Assembly (NCBI GenBank): GCA_012031455.1
Contig: JAAUTM010000066.1
Location: 1 to 7,093, forward strand
Origin: Phycisphaerales bacterium
GTDB taxonomy: Bacteria; Planctomycetota; Phycisphaerae; Phycisphaerales; Phycisphaeraceae
Length of the DNA: 7,093 nt
Reading direction: 5' to 3'
Every line of letters begins with the position of its first letter. The stretch's first letter is position 1. Of this stretch, positions 1 through 6,453 are shown piece after piece. The notes beneath the pieces are model-generated. The model had not been told where the DNA came from. It did no database searches and saw only the letters and a program-made list of their open reading frames with translations. The position numbers and the translations under genes are program-made.

Positions 1-186
1 ACAAACGGAACAGGATTGAAACTGCCCAACATGGTAAGAGAAGATATCACCCATGCAAAGAGCTGGGGTGAAGGTTTGGTGAGCGAGAATCAGAATCACG
101 TAAAAGTTGTGATGCAGGGTGGTCATGGAGTGACAATAAAAATACAAAAATGCCCGGATGAATTAGAGCGCTTAAGATACAAGTGA
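1..186 (+). CDS. C-terminal tail of an unidentified upstream protein (partial)
   Basis: Frame 1 is open from the left edge for 61 codons and ends at TGA 184-186. The tail reads ...VKVVMQGGHGVTIKIQKCPDE and ends LERLRYK; I recognise no family. The last A of the stop is the first A of the next gene's ATG (TGATG, 184-188), the usual geometry of translationally coupled genes, which is the main reason to believe the frame. The other two forward frames have early stops. Against it, a 61-codon open frame can occur by chance, and this stretch is more AT-rich than the genes that follow. No membrane segment or cysteine motif is visible. It could instead be leader DNA of the TPR gene. Confidence 0.45.
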   Translation, partial: TNGTGLKLPNMVREDITHAKSWGEGLVSENQNHVKVVMQGGHGVTIKIQKCPDELERLRYK

Positions 187-752
187 TGGCAGCTATCAAT
201 GAGAGCAATGTGGATGAGCTTTATCAGCAGGCGACCCAACTTCATCGGGCGGGACGCTTGCAGGATGCCCGTGGGCTTTATCAGCAGATACTCGAACAAC
301 AGCCCAGGCATGCCCGGGCGCTGCACATGCTTGGAACAGTGCTGATGCAGGAGGAAGATTACGCAGGCGGGGAGCCATACATCCGCCAGAGTTTGGACAT
401 CGAACCCAAACACGCCCCGGCATGGAGCAACTGGTGTGTGGCCTTGCGGGAAACCGGAAAGTTGAATGAGGCACGGATCGCGGGGGAAAAGGCGCTGTGG
501 CTCAAACCCGATCTGGCCTCGGCACACAACAACCTCGGACGGGTGTATGAACAGATGGGCCGGGTGGATGAGGCCCTCAAATGCTATCGCAAAGCAGTCG
601 AACTCAACCCTAGGCTGGTCGAAGGTTACACCAACCTTGGATACCTGTTTGGTGTATGGGGCAATTACAGGCATCGGTGGATGCCAGTCGGCGGGCCTTG
701 GCAATCAACCCCGACCACGCCAAGGCTTTGTGCAATCTCGGTAACGTACTGA
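186..752 (+). CDS. TPR-containing GT41-type glycosyltransferase, N-terminal part (frame broken at about 655-661)
   Basis: This is the first reading frame of a split gene. ATG 186 is preferred over the in-frame GTG 183 because it overlaps the preceding stop (TGATG); only a weak purine-rich ribosome binding site lies upstream. The authentic sequence runs to about residue 158 and holds tetratricopeptide repeats with typical spacing, for example HARALHMLGTVLMQEEDYAG, HNNLGRVYEQMGRVDEALKC and YRKAVELNPRLVEGYTNLGY. TPRs form a helical superhelix that binds protein partners; in OGT they select substrates. Inside the fifth TPR the frame leaves the TPR pattern and runs on to a spurious stop at 750-752. 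Adding one G to the G4 run at 658-661 gives GVWGQLQASVDASRRALAIN and joins it to the next frame. The residues after about 659 in this frame are therefore not real protein. Confidence 0.85.
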   Translation: MAAINESNVDELYQQATQLHRAGRLQDARGLYQQILEQQPRHARALHMLGTVLMQEEDYAGGEPYIRQSLDIEPKHAPAWSNWCVALRETGKLNEARIAGEKALWLKPDLASAHNNLGRVYEQMGRVDEALKCYRKAVELNPRLVEGYTNLGYLFGVWGNYRHRWMPVGGPWQSTPTTPRLCAISVTY

Positions 753-2302
753 CCGCTTTGGGGCAGATGGAAGAAGCATTTGCTGCACTCAACAAAGCAG
801 TAAAGATCAACGCGAACCTGGGGCAGGCTCAAAACAATTTGGGTGCGATGCTTGGAGAGATCGGTCGACTGGATGAGGCGGTGATTGCCTGTCGTCGGGC
901 GGTGTCCGTCCCGGGCGTTCAGGGTGAATTTTATAACAATCTGGGTCAGGCACTGCTCAGACTCGGCCTGGTGGATGAAGCGTGGCAGGCATTCAGCAAG
1001 GCGATCAAACTCAAGCCTCAGGACCCCTCTTTGCACAGCAATTACCTGCTGGCGATGCACTATCAGCCGACTATGACAGCTGATGATTACTTCAGAGAAG
1101 TGCAGATATGGAATGACCGTCATGCCAGGAAGCTGGCACCAGAGAGGGACAAGCAAGGTCAAGCAGGCAAGGCTTCAACGGTGGGACGCACGCCGGGGGA
1201 GTTGAATCGCAAGCTGCGGATTGGTTATGTCTCGGCTGATTTTCGTCGTCATGCGGCGGCTCATTTTCTGGTGCCGATTTTGACGCATCACAATCGTGAG
1301 CAATTTGAGATTCACGCTTTCGCTCAGGTCGTCAGGCCTGATGAGGTGACCGGGCAAATGAGAAAGCTCACCGACCACTGGCATGAACTTCTGGGACTGG
1401 ATGACACGCAGGCAGCGGAGCTGATTCGCAATCAGGGCATTGATATTTTGGTGGACCTGTCCGGCCACACCGCTTATCACCGTTTGCTGGTATTTGCGCA
1501 GAAGCCCGCACAGGTTCAGGTCACCTATCTGGGCTATCCGGACAGCACGGGGCTGGCGACGATGGACTACCGGATCACTGATGGTCTGGCCGACCCACCC
1601 GGTGTTACGGATGGTTATTACAGTGAAAAGCTATTGAGGTTGCCGGGGTGTGCGTGGTGTTACCAGCCGATCGAAGGCGACTCGGATTTGTCCGGTCGTG
1701 TCGATTGCACGCAAAGACCAGTGGTGTTTGGGTGTTTCAACAACTTCGCCAAGGTGAACGAACCGCTGCTGTTGTTATGGGCCAGAATATTGCAGGCTGT
1801 GCCTGAATCGCAAATGTTCTTCAAAGGGGCGGCAATAGGGCAACCCTCGGTTGTCAAACGTCTAAATGATTTTTTTGCCAGGCAGGGGATTGATGCCAAT
1901 CGCCTGCGACTCGAAGGTATGACTCAGGGGCAACAAGCCCATATTCGTAAATATCTGGAGGTGGATATCGCTTTGGACACCTTCCCCTACCATGGGACGA
2001 CCACAACTTGCGAAGCGTTGTGGATGGGCACCCCCGTGGTAAGCCTGATCGGGGATCGGCATCTGAATCGGGTGGGGCTGAGCCTGCTGACGGCTGTAGG
2101 ACTTGCTGATCTGACTGCACAAAATGAAACGCAGTACATTGAGAAGGCAGTAGCCTTGGCGCAGGATAAGACACGCCTGCAAACCCTGCATCAAACTCTG
2201 CGCCAAACAATGAAGGCTTCACCCTCGATGGATGGACAAGGGTTCACCAAGCGTCTTGAAAATGGCTATCAGGAAATGTGGAAGGCAGCACTACCTCGAT
2301 AA
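656..2302 (+). CDS. TPR / O-GlcNAc transferase-like (SPINDLY, GT41 family) catalytic part
   Basis: This is the main part of the split gene; repaired, 186-2302 encodes 705 aa. Residues about 8-280 are TPRs, 281-342 a linker (SNYLLAMHYQP, FREVQIWNDRHARKLAPE) and 343-705 a GT41 catalytic region with two Rossmann-like halves. Visible landmarks are LRIGYVSADFRRHAAAHF, whose H356 aligns with the active-site His of human OGT; DLSGHTAYHRLLVFA, then PAQVQVTYLGYPDSTG and MDYRITD; VVFGCFNNFAK, whose K523 aligns with the UDP-contacting Lys; and LDTFPYHGTTTTCEALWMGT (H603 and the Thr run), the nucleotide-phosphate loop. Family members transfer a sugar from a nucleotide-sugar donor to Ser/Thr (some GT41 enzymes to Asn) in the cytoplasm. 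Donor and acceptor cannot be read from sequence. ATG 656 is probably not a real start, since TPR coding continues upstream in the other frame. No signal peptide is seen. Family assignment is strong; activity is inferred. Confidence 0.9.
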   Translation: MGQLQASVDASRRALAINPDHAKALCNLGNVLTALGQMEEAFAALNKAVKINANLGQAQNNLGAMLGEIGRLDEAVIACRRAVSVPGVQGEFYNNLGQALLRLGLVDEAWQAFSKAIKLKPQDPSLHSNYLLAMHYQPTMTADDYFREVQIWNDRHARKLAPERDKQGQAGKASTVGRTPGELNRKLRIGYVSADFRRHAAAHFLVPILTHHNREQFEIHAFAQVVRPDEVTGQMRKLTDHWHELLGLDDTQAAELIRNQGIDILVDLSGHTAYHRLLVFAQKPAQVQVTYLGYPDSTGLATMDYRITDGLADPPGVTDGYYSEKLLRLPGCAWCYQPIEGDSDLSGRVDCTQRPVVFGCFNNFAKVNEPLLLLWARILQAVPESQMFFKGAAIGQPSVVKRLNDFFARQGIDANRLRLEGMTQGQQAHIRKYLEVDIALDTFPYHGTTTTCEALWMGTPVVSLIGDRHLNRVGLSLLTAVGLADLTAQNETQYIEKAVALAQDKTRLQTLHQTLRQTMKASPSMDGQGFTKRLENGYQEMWKAALPR

Positions 2303-2320
2303 GCCGTGACACATCGCGGC
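2303..2320 (+). terminator. Weak hairpin right after the glycosyltransferase stop codon
   Basis: GCCGTG (2303-2308) pairs with CGCGGC (2315-2320) around a 6-nt loop, with one G-T wobble. It starts at the first base after the TAA. No T-run follows, so it is not a standard intrinsic terminator and may be chance. The rest of the gap to 2546 holds no convincing gene, RNA or promoter. Confidence 0.2.
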
Positions 2321-2546
2321 ATTAACCCTTACGATTGACTTGGCCATTTGACCACTCCGCCAGTGTTTTCATCACCGGGATGGTTGTTGCAGCACCTGAA
2401 TCGTTAGAAATTGGTTACGAAGGCTCTAAACTGCGAAAATCACTCGACTCAACCCCGTAAGCACGGTAGATTTGCCCTTTCCCGTATTGGTTTTGTATGG
2501 GTTCAAGGTTCCCGGCCTAGCGCCTCAGCAATGAAGTGACACTGTT

Positions 2547-3452
2547 ATGAGCAAATGGACACCAGGGTGTTGGTTGTATCACCGCGCAGCGGACTCGGCA
2601 GTTAGCAAGCTGTGCCCACCATGTGATGATCACACCTGGACGAGTATCGAGCTTATGGAAACTCGGCGGATGCTCAATGGTGCCCCGGGCGACCAGCCTC
2701 CACAAATTCCATCAGTTCCGCTGCCTCAGGTTTCCATTGTCAAATATCGCAACGCCTCGGAATCCAATGGCTCGACCAGCGGGGCCGGTATGTTTGCCAT
2801 CACTCGCACCGGTGCCACGACTCAGGCACTGACGGTCAAGCTCGCTGCCACCGGTGACGCCACGTTGCAGGATGATTTTGTACTGACAGCGATTCAGTTC
2901 GGGGATGTCTCACCGATCACCGACACCATCATCATTCCTGCGGGTGCTCGTTCGATCACGTTGAATTTACTGGCGGTGGACGATCAGTTGATCGAAGCCA
3001 CAGAAACTGCCAACCTGGCGATCGTGGCCGATGCCGCCTACTCGATCAGTGCAACTCAGGGGCAGGCCTTTGCCACCATCACCGATAACGACAAGGCCAC
3101 GGTGAGTGTGGAAGCAAGCGACCCCAGCGCCAGTGAGAACGATCCATCCGGGACTGGCAAGGGTGCGTTTACCATCACCCGTGGCAGCGGTGCTGGCAGC
3201 ATGACAGTGAGTTTCACCCTGGCCACCGGCAGTGGGCAGGCTCTACGCATTGAGGATTACATCCTGCGCCTGGCGGGTTCCAATACCACCCTCACGGGAA
3301 ACAGTGTGACCTTCTCCCCTGGTGTTCAGTCGCTGGTGCTGGAAGTGATCCCTGTGGACGACGCTTTGGTAGAGGGCAATGAAACGGTGACCCTGTCCCT
3401 CAACCCTGCAAACACTACACCCTTGTGGACGGGCAGAGTTCGGCCACGGTGA
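2547..3452 (+). CDS. Calx-beta protein segment 1: N-terminus and repeats 1-2
   Basis: ATG 2547 is the best start seen, although no good Shine-Dalgarno precedes it. The N-terminus has no hydrophobic signal-peptide core. It carries a CPPC pair (residues 23-26) and IELMETRRMLNG (residues 34-45), resembling the LE-x-R-x-LL motif found near the N-terminus of many predicted planctomycete surface proteins. A Pro-rich linker (QPPQIPSVPLPQ) leads into repeat 1 (2730-3092, ending ATITDND) and repeat 2 (from 3096). Repeat 2 shows the array consensus: SASENDPSGTGKGAFTITRG, ...DYILRLAG..., LEVIPVDDALVEGNETVTLS. Coding leaves this frame at about 3408-3416; the last residues up to the stop at 3450-3452 (NTTPLWTGRVRPR) are spurious. 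In frame 2 the repeat continues as YTLVDGQSSATVTIQDNE. Confidence 0.8.
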   Translation: MSKWTPGCWLYHRAADSAVSKLCPPCDDHTWTSIELMETRRMLNGAPGDQPPQIPSVPLPQVSIVKYRNASESNGSTSGAGMFAITRTGATTQALTVKLAATGDATLQDDFVLTAIQFGDVSPITDTIIIPAGARSITLNLLAVDDQLIEATETANLAIVADAAYSISATQGQAFATITDNDKATVSVEASDPSASENDPSGTGKGAFTITRGSGAGSMTVSFTLATGSGQALRIEDYILRLAGSNTTLTGNSVTFSPGVQSLVLEVIPVDDALVEGNETVTLSLNPANTTPLWTGRVRPR

Positions 3453-4330
3453 CGATTCAGGACAATGAACAGCAAATCAGCCTGACCGCCAGCGACGCCG
3501 CCGCCAGTGAAACCAGTCCCACCACCACGGGCAAAGGTGCATTCACCTTCACTCGCACCTACCCCGTGGGCGAATTGACGGTGCCTTTCACGGTAGCCAC
3601 CGGGGATAACCATGCACTGCGCACCACGGATTATGTGCTGCGCAAACAGGGCAGCGGAATCGACCTGCCGGGTGACAGCATCACTTTTGCAGATGGCGAA
3701 AGCAGTTTTGTACTGGAAGTGATCCCGGTGGATGATGCCCAGGCGGAACTGGATGAAACCGTGACGCTGGCACTGGTGGAAGATGAAGCTTACGCAGTTC
3801 ATCCCTCCCAAAACAGTGGAACGGTCACCATTGCGGACAACGAAACCCGTGTCAGCATTGTGACCAGCAAAGCCAACGCCAGCGAAACCAGCCCGACGAG
3901 TACGGGCATTGGCCGGTTTACGATTACCCGAACCGGCTCCACCACCGCTGCCCTGACAGTGCATTTTGCCCTGGCGACCGGGGATGGGCAGGCAATACGC
4001 GGCACGGATTACAACATTCGCCGACAGGGAACCACCACCACGATCACGGTGAACACCATCACCATTAACGCCGGGCAGACTTCGGTGGTCTGGAGGTGGT
4101 GCCAATTGACGACACGTTGGCAGAACCGAGGAAACCGTGGTCATGAGCCTAGGTGTCGCAAAGCACCTACAGCATCAATCCCGTGCAAACCTCGGCCACA
4201 CTCAACATCACCGACAACGAACCGATCGTCAGTATCACCGCCAGCGATGCCACCGCTGACGAAACCGCACCCACCAGCACCGGCAAGGGCACTTTCACCA
4301 TCACCCGCACCGGTCTTTCCAACACCGTGA
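3425..4330 (+). CDS. Calx-beta protein segment 2: end of repeat 2, repeats 3 and 4
   Basis: This frame-2 continuation is authentic from about 3416 to 4090; GTG 3425 is an internal Val codon, not a start. It finishes repeat 2 (to 3469) and encodes repeat 3 (3470-3844: SETSPTTTGKGAFTFTRTY, DYVLRKQG, LEVIPVDDAQAELDETVTLA, TVTIADNE) and most of repeat 4 (from 3845). At 4090/4091 one base is missing: SVV is followed by WRWCQL instead of the expected LEVVPIDD. A second missing base (4128/4129) and an extra base (4152/4153) follow. With all three repaired the text reads LEVVPIDDTLAEPEETVVMS and then LVSQSTYSINPVQTS. The Arg/Pro-rich residues from about 4091 to the stop at 4328-4330 are out-of-frame noise. 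Confidence 0.8.
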   Translation: MDGQSSATVTIQDNEQQISLTASDAAASETSPTTTGKGAFTFTRTYPVGELTVPFTVATGDNHALRTTDYVLRKQGSGIDLPGDSITFADGESSFVLEVIPVDDAQAELDETVTLALVEDEAYAVHPSQNSGTVTIADNETRVSIVTSKANASETSPTSTGIGRFTITRTGSTTAALTVHFALATGDGQAIRGTDYNIRRQGTTTTITVNTITINAGQTSVVWRWCQLTTRWQNRGNRGHEPRCRKAPTASIPCKPRPHSTSPTTNRSSVSPPAMPPLTKPHPPAPARALSPSPAPVFPTP

Positions 4331-5136
4331 TCAATGTCAGTTTCACGATACAAACCGGCGAGGGTCAGGCCGTGCTGGGGACGGATTATGTGCTTCGCCG
4401 GGCGGGTACCTCCACGGATATCACCAACAACATCATCACCCTCAGCTCCGGCCAGACTTCGGTGGTGCTCGAAGTCATCCCCATTGATGATAATCTGGTG
4501 GAATCCTCTGAAACCGTCATGCTGACCTTGCAAACAGGCAGCAATTACAATATCAACGCCAACCCGGCTCAGACCACTGCCACGGTCACCATTGCCGACA
4601 ACGAAAACATCAGTGTCGTTGCCAGCGATGCCACCGCCAGCGAAACCGATCCGACGGGCGCCGGCAAGGGGTCCTTCACCATCGTCCGCAACGGGAGCTC
4701 GGCCGGTGAGATCACCGTGAACTTCACCATCGCCACCGGCAACGGTCATGCCCTGCGCGGCACGGATTACCTGCTGCGACTGGCGGGGACCGCAGACACC
4801 CTCACCACCAGCAGCGTGACCCTGGCTGATGGGGTTGGCTCCGTCGTCATCGAAGTGATCCCTGTGGACGACACGCTCAAAGAAAACAGCAAAACCGTGG
4901 TGATGACCCTGGCTCCCAGCGAGCAGTACCTCATCAATGCAGCGCAGACCTCCGCCACCGTCACCATCGCAGATAACGAAACCGTTGGCGTTACTGCCAG
5001 CCTGCCCAATGCCAGCGAAACCAACCCCACGACCAACGGCAAAGGGGGCCTTCACCTTCACCCGTGGCAGCAGCACCGGCACGCAAACGGTGAACTTCAC
5101 CCTTGCCACCGGCACCGGACAAGCCACCCGCAATAG
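4153..5136 (+). CDS. Calx-beta protein segment 3: end of repeat 4, repeats 5-6, start of repeat 7
   Basis: The frame is authentic from about 4153 to the G-run at 5044-5048. It ends repeat 4 (to 4221, ATLNITDNE), holds complete repeats 5 (4222-4605) and 6 (4606-4980), and begins repeat 7. Both complete repeats show ASDAT followed by an acidic turn, GKG-[TS]-FTI, DY-LRRAG or DYLLRLAG, EVIP-[IV]-DD and TVTIADNE; the conserved acidic residues are those expected to form Calx-beta Ca2+ sites. GTG 4153 is an internal codon. The frame fails at NASETNPTTNGKGG because the G5 run has one G too many (GGG GCC expected for GA). The His/Arg-rich tail to 5134-5136 is spurious. Confidence 0.8.
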   Translation: MSQSTYSINPVQTSATLNITDNEPIVSITASDATADETAPTSTGKGTFTITRTGLSNTVINVSFTIQTGEGQAVLGTDYVLRRAGTSTDITNNIITLSSGQTSVVLEVIPIDDNLVESSETVMLTLQTGSNYNINANPAQTTATVTIADNENISVVASDATASETDPTGAGKGSFTIVRNGSSAGEITVNFTIATGNGHALRGTDYLLRLAGTADTLTTSSVTLADGVGSVVIEVIPVDDTLKENSKTVVMTLAPSEQYLINAAQTSATVTIADNETVGVTASLPNASETNPTTNGKGGLHLHPWQQHRHANGELHPCHRHRTSHPQ

Positions 5137-5230
5137 TGATTACGCCTTGCGTATCGCTGGCAGCAACACCAACCTGCCTGGCAACAGCATCACATTTGCC
5201 GATGGGGTTACCACCTGGTGCTGGAAGTGA
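5049..5230 (+). CDS. Calx-beta protein segment 4: middle of repeat 7
   Basis: After the extra G in 5044-5048, coding resumes in frame 2 as AFTFTRGSSTGTQTVNFTLA, then DYALRIAGSNTNLPGNSITF and ADGVTT. One base is missing at 5215/5216 (ACCACC-TGG for ACCACCCTGG). This frame then reads WCWK and stops at 5228-5230, while frame 1 carries on as VLEVIPVDDTLGETNET. The piece is far too short and too centrally placed in a domain to be a gene of its own; it matters only as the bridge between two longer frames. Confidence 0.75.
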
Positions 5231-6366
5231 TCCCTGTCGATGACACCTTGGGCGAAACCAATGAAACCGTGGTGCTGACCCTGAGCAACAGCGCTGCATA
5301 CAACTTCATCACCGGTCAGAACACTGCCACCGCCACCATCGCTGACAACGAACCCATCGTCAGTCTGGTTGCCACCGATGCCACCGCCAGTGAAACCAAT
5401 CCGACCAACGCTGGTAAAGGTACCGTGACCTTCACTCGCACAGGCCTGACGACTTCGCCTTTGACTGTCAACTTCACCGCCGTCACCGGCATTGGCCAGG
5501 CCACCCGCACCACCGATTACACGCTCCGCCTTGCTTCCAACGGCCAGATCATCACCGGCAACAGTGTGACCTTCGCCATCGGCCAGTCGAGTGTGGCTGT
5601 GGATGTCATCCCGGTGGACGACAACATTGCGGAAATCGGAGCCACCTTCCAACCCTCCGAAACGGTCATCTTGAATCTCTCCGCCAATCGGGCCTACGTA
5701 CTCAATTCCACCAATACCTCCGCCACGGTCACCATCGCCGACAACGAACCTACACTCACCATCACCGCCACCGACGCCGCCGCTTCCGAGCAAGGCTCCG
5801 ACCCTGCCGAGTTCACCATCACCCGCACTGCGCCGGACATCAGCCAGCCCATGGTTGTCAGCTTCCTACGTGGGGGGAGCACCACCTCAGGCAGTGATTA
5901 CGTCCTGCGTCTGGGTACCATCAACGGGGCCATCATCACCGGCAACACGGTCACCATCCCCGCCGGTCAAACCAATGTGAAAATGGTCCTCGTGCCCATT
6001 GATGATGATCTCACCGAATTCACCGAATATGCCACCATCACCCTGACCGCCAGCCCTTCGCTTTACGCACCCATCAATGGCTCCAACTGGGCCAGGGTTA
6101 CCCTCACCGACAACGAACCGGTGGTCAGCATTGTCAAAACCAAAGATGCTTCCGAAACCAGCCCCACCACCACCGGCACGGGCAGCTTCACCATTCATCG
6201 CACCGGGTCCACTCGCTTCGCCCTGACCGTTAACTACACTGTCGCCGGGACCGCCACCGCTGGTCGGATTACACGACGCTCAGTGGTTCGGTCATCATCC
6301 CGCTGGCCGCTCCAGTGTCACCTTGCCGGTGGTCCCTCTGGTGGATATGGCCGTCGAAACCGCTGA
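5218..6366 (+). CDS. Calx-beta protein segment 5: end of repeat 7, repeats 8-9, start of repeat 10
   Basis: The frame is authentic from 5218 (GTG, an internal Val) to about 6264. Repeat 7 ends at 5352. Repeat 8 (5353-5748) is the longest, with an insertion (IGATFQP) before SETVILNL. Repeat 9 (5749-6117) diverges from the consensus: it lacks the GKG turn and reads ASEQGSDPAEFTITRTAPD and VPIDDDLTEFTEYATITL. Repeat 10 begins at 6118 (VVSIVKTKDASETSPTTTG). At 6264/6265 one base is missing, so TATAG-SDYTTLSGS becomes TATAGRITRRS, and the Arg/Ser-rich end to 6364-6366 is spurious. A second missing base at 6302/6303 moves coding into frame 2. Confidence 0.8.
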   Translation: MLEVIPVDDTLGETNETVVLTLSNSAAYNFITGQNTATATIADNEPIVSLVATDATASETNPTNAGKGTVTFTRTGLTTSPLTVNFTAVTGIGQATRTTDYTLRLASNGQIITGNSVTFAIGQSSVAVDVIPVDDNIAEIGATFQPSETVILNLSANRAYVLNSTNTSATVTIADNEPTLTITATDAAASEQGSDPAEFTITRTAPDISQPMVVSFLRGGSTTSGSDYVLRLGTINGAIITGNTVTIPAGQTNVKMVLVPIDDDLTEFTEYATITLTASPSLYAPINGSNWARVTLTDNEPVVSIVKTKDASETSPTTTGTGSFTIHRTGSTRFALTVNYTVAGTATAGRITRRSVVRSSSRWPLQCHLAGGPSGGYGRRNR

Positions 6367-6453
6367 AACCGTGATCGTGAGTCTCACGGCCAATGCCAAT
6401 TACCAATTGGGGACCGCCAACACCTTGGCCACGCTCAACATCGCTGATGCCCC
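6267..6453 (+). CDS. Calx-beta protein segment 6: rest of repeat 10, in two frames
   Basis: From 6267 to 6302 frame 0 reads DYTTLSGSVIIP. From about 6305 frame 2 reads GRSSVTLPVVPLVDMAVETA, then ETVIVSLTANANYQLGTANT and LATLNIADA, closing the tenth and most degenerate repeat. The usual VIPVDD is VPLVDM here, so one conserved acidic position is lost, and the final DNE is reduced to DA. Loss of consensus at the terminal repeat is common in tandem arrays. Beyond the C-run at 6450-6453 frame 2 gives a low-complexity Ser/Pro stretch (ending at 6631) that is the wrong frame. Confidence 0.7.

Larger units (their letters stand above)
2730..6451 (+). repeat. Ten tandem Calx-beta repeats of about 370-395 nt
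   Basis: Approximate units: 2730-3092, 3096-3469, 3470-3844, 3845-4221, 4222-4605, 4606-4980, 4981-5352, 5353-5748, 5749-6117 and 6118-6451. Aligned core positions (codons for EVIPVDD or its equivalent) begin at 3342, 3716, 4093, 4471, 4852, 5224 and 5602, a spacing of 372-381 nt. Shared protein marks are ASET-P, GKG-F-[IF]-TR, ATG-GQA-R--DY-LR, LEVIPVDD-L-E--ET and ATVTIADNE. Units 2-8 are most alike; units 1, 9 and 10 are divergent. Some DNA words recur exactly, for example GAAGTGATCCCTGTGGACGA at 3342 and 4852. This is a coding repeat. Confidence 0.9.

Noticed and set aside
123..704. Antisense open frame of 193 codons over the TPR region
   Set aside because: It lies opposite convincing TPR coding sequence, and its translation shows no domain pattern.
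2472..2501. Promoter-like pair TTGCCC and TATGGG upstream of the Calx-beta gene
   Set aside because: Both boxes match consensus poorly with an 18-base spacer, and planctomycete promoters are not well predicted by this pattern.
5044..5048. G5 run as a programmed frameshift or phase-variation tract
   Set aside because: Five Gs is short for phase variation, no slippery heptamer with a clear downstream structure is seen, and many other indels in the gene have no such tract.
4141..5133. Long antisense open frame (330 codons), with others at 3326-4144 and 5140-5793
   Set aside because: They are opposite-strand shadows of the Thr/Ile/Asp-rich Calx-beta repeats. Their Gly/Asp/His-rich text simply repeats with the array and matches no family.
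2730..6451. CRISPR array or RTX (GGxGxD) calcium repeats
   Set aside because: The period is about 375 nt and coding throughout, without short repeats and unique spacers. No GGxGxD nonapeptide series is present; the consensus is Calx-beta.
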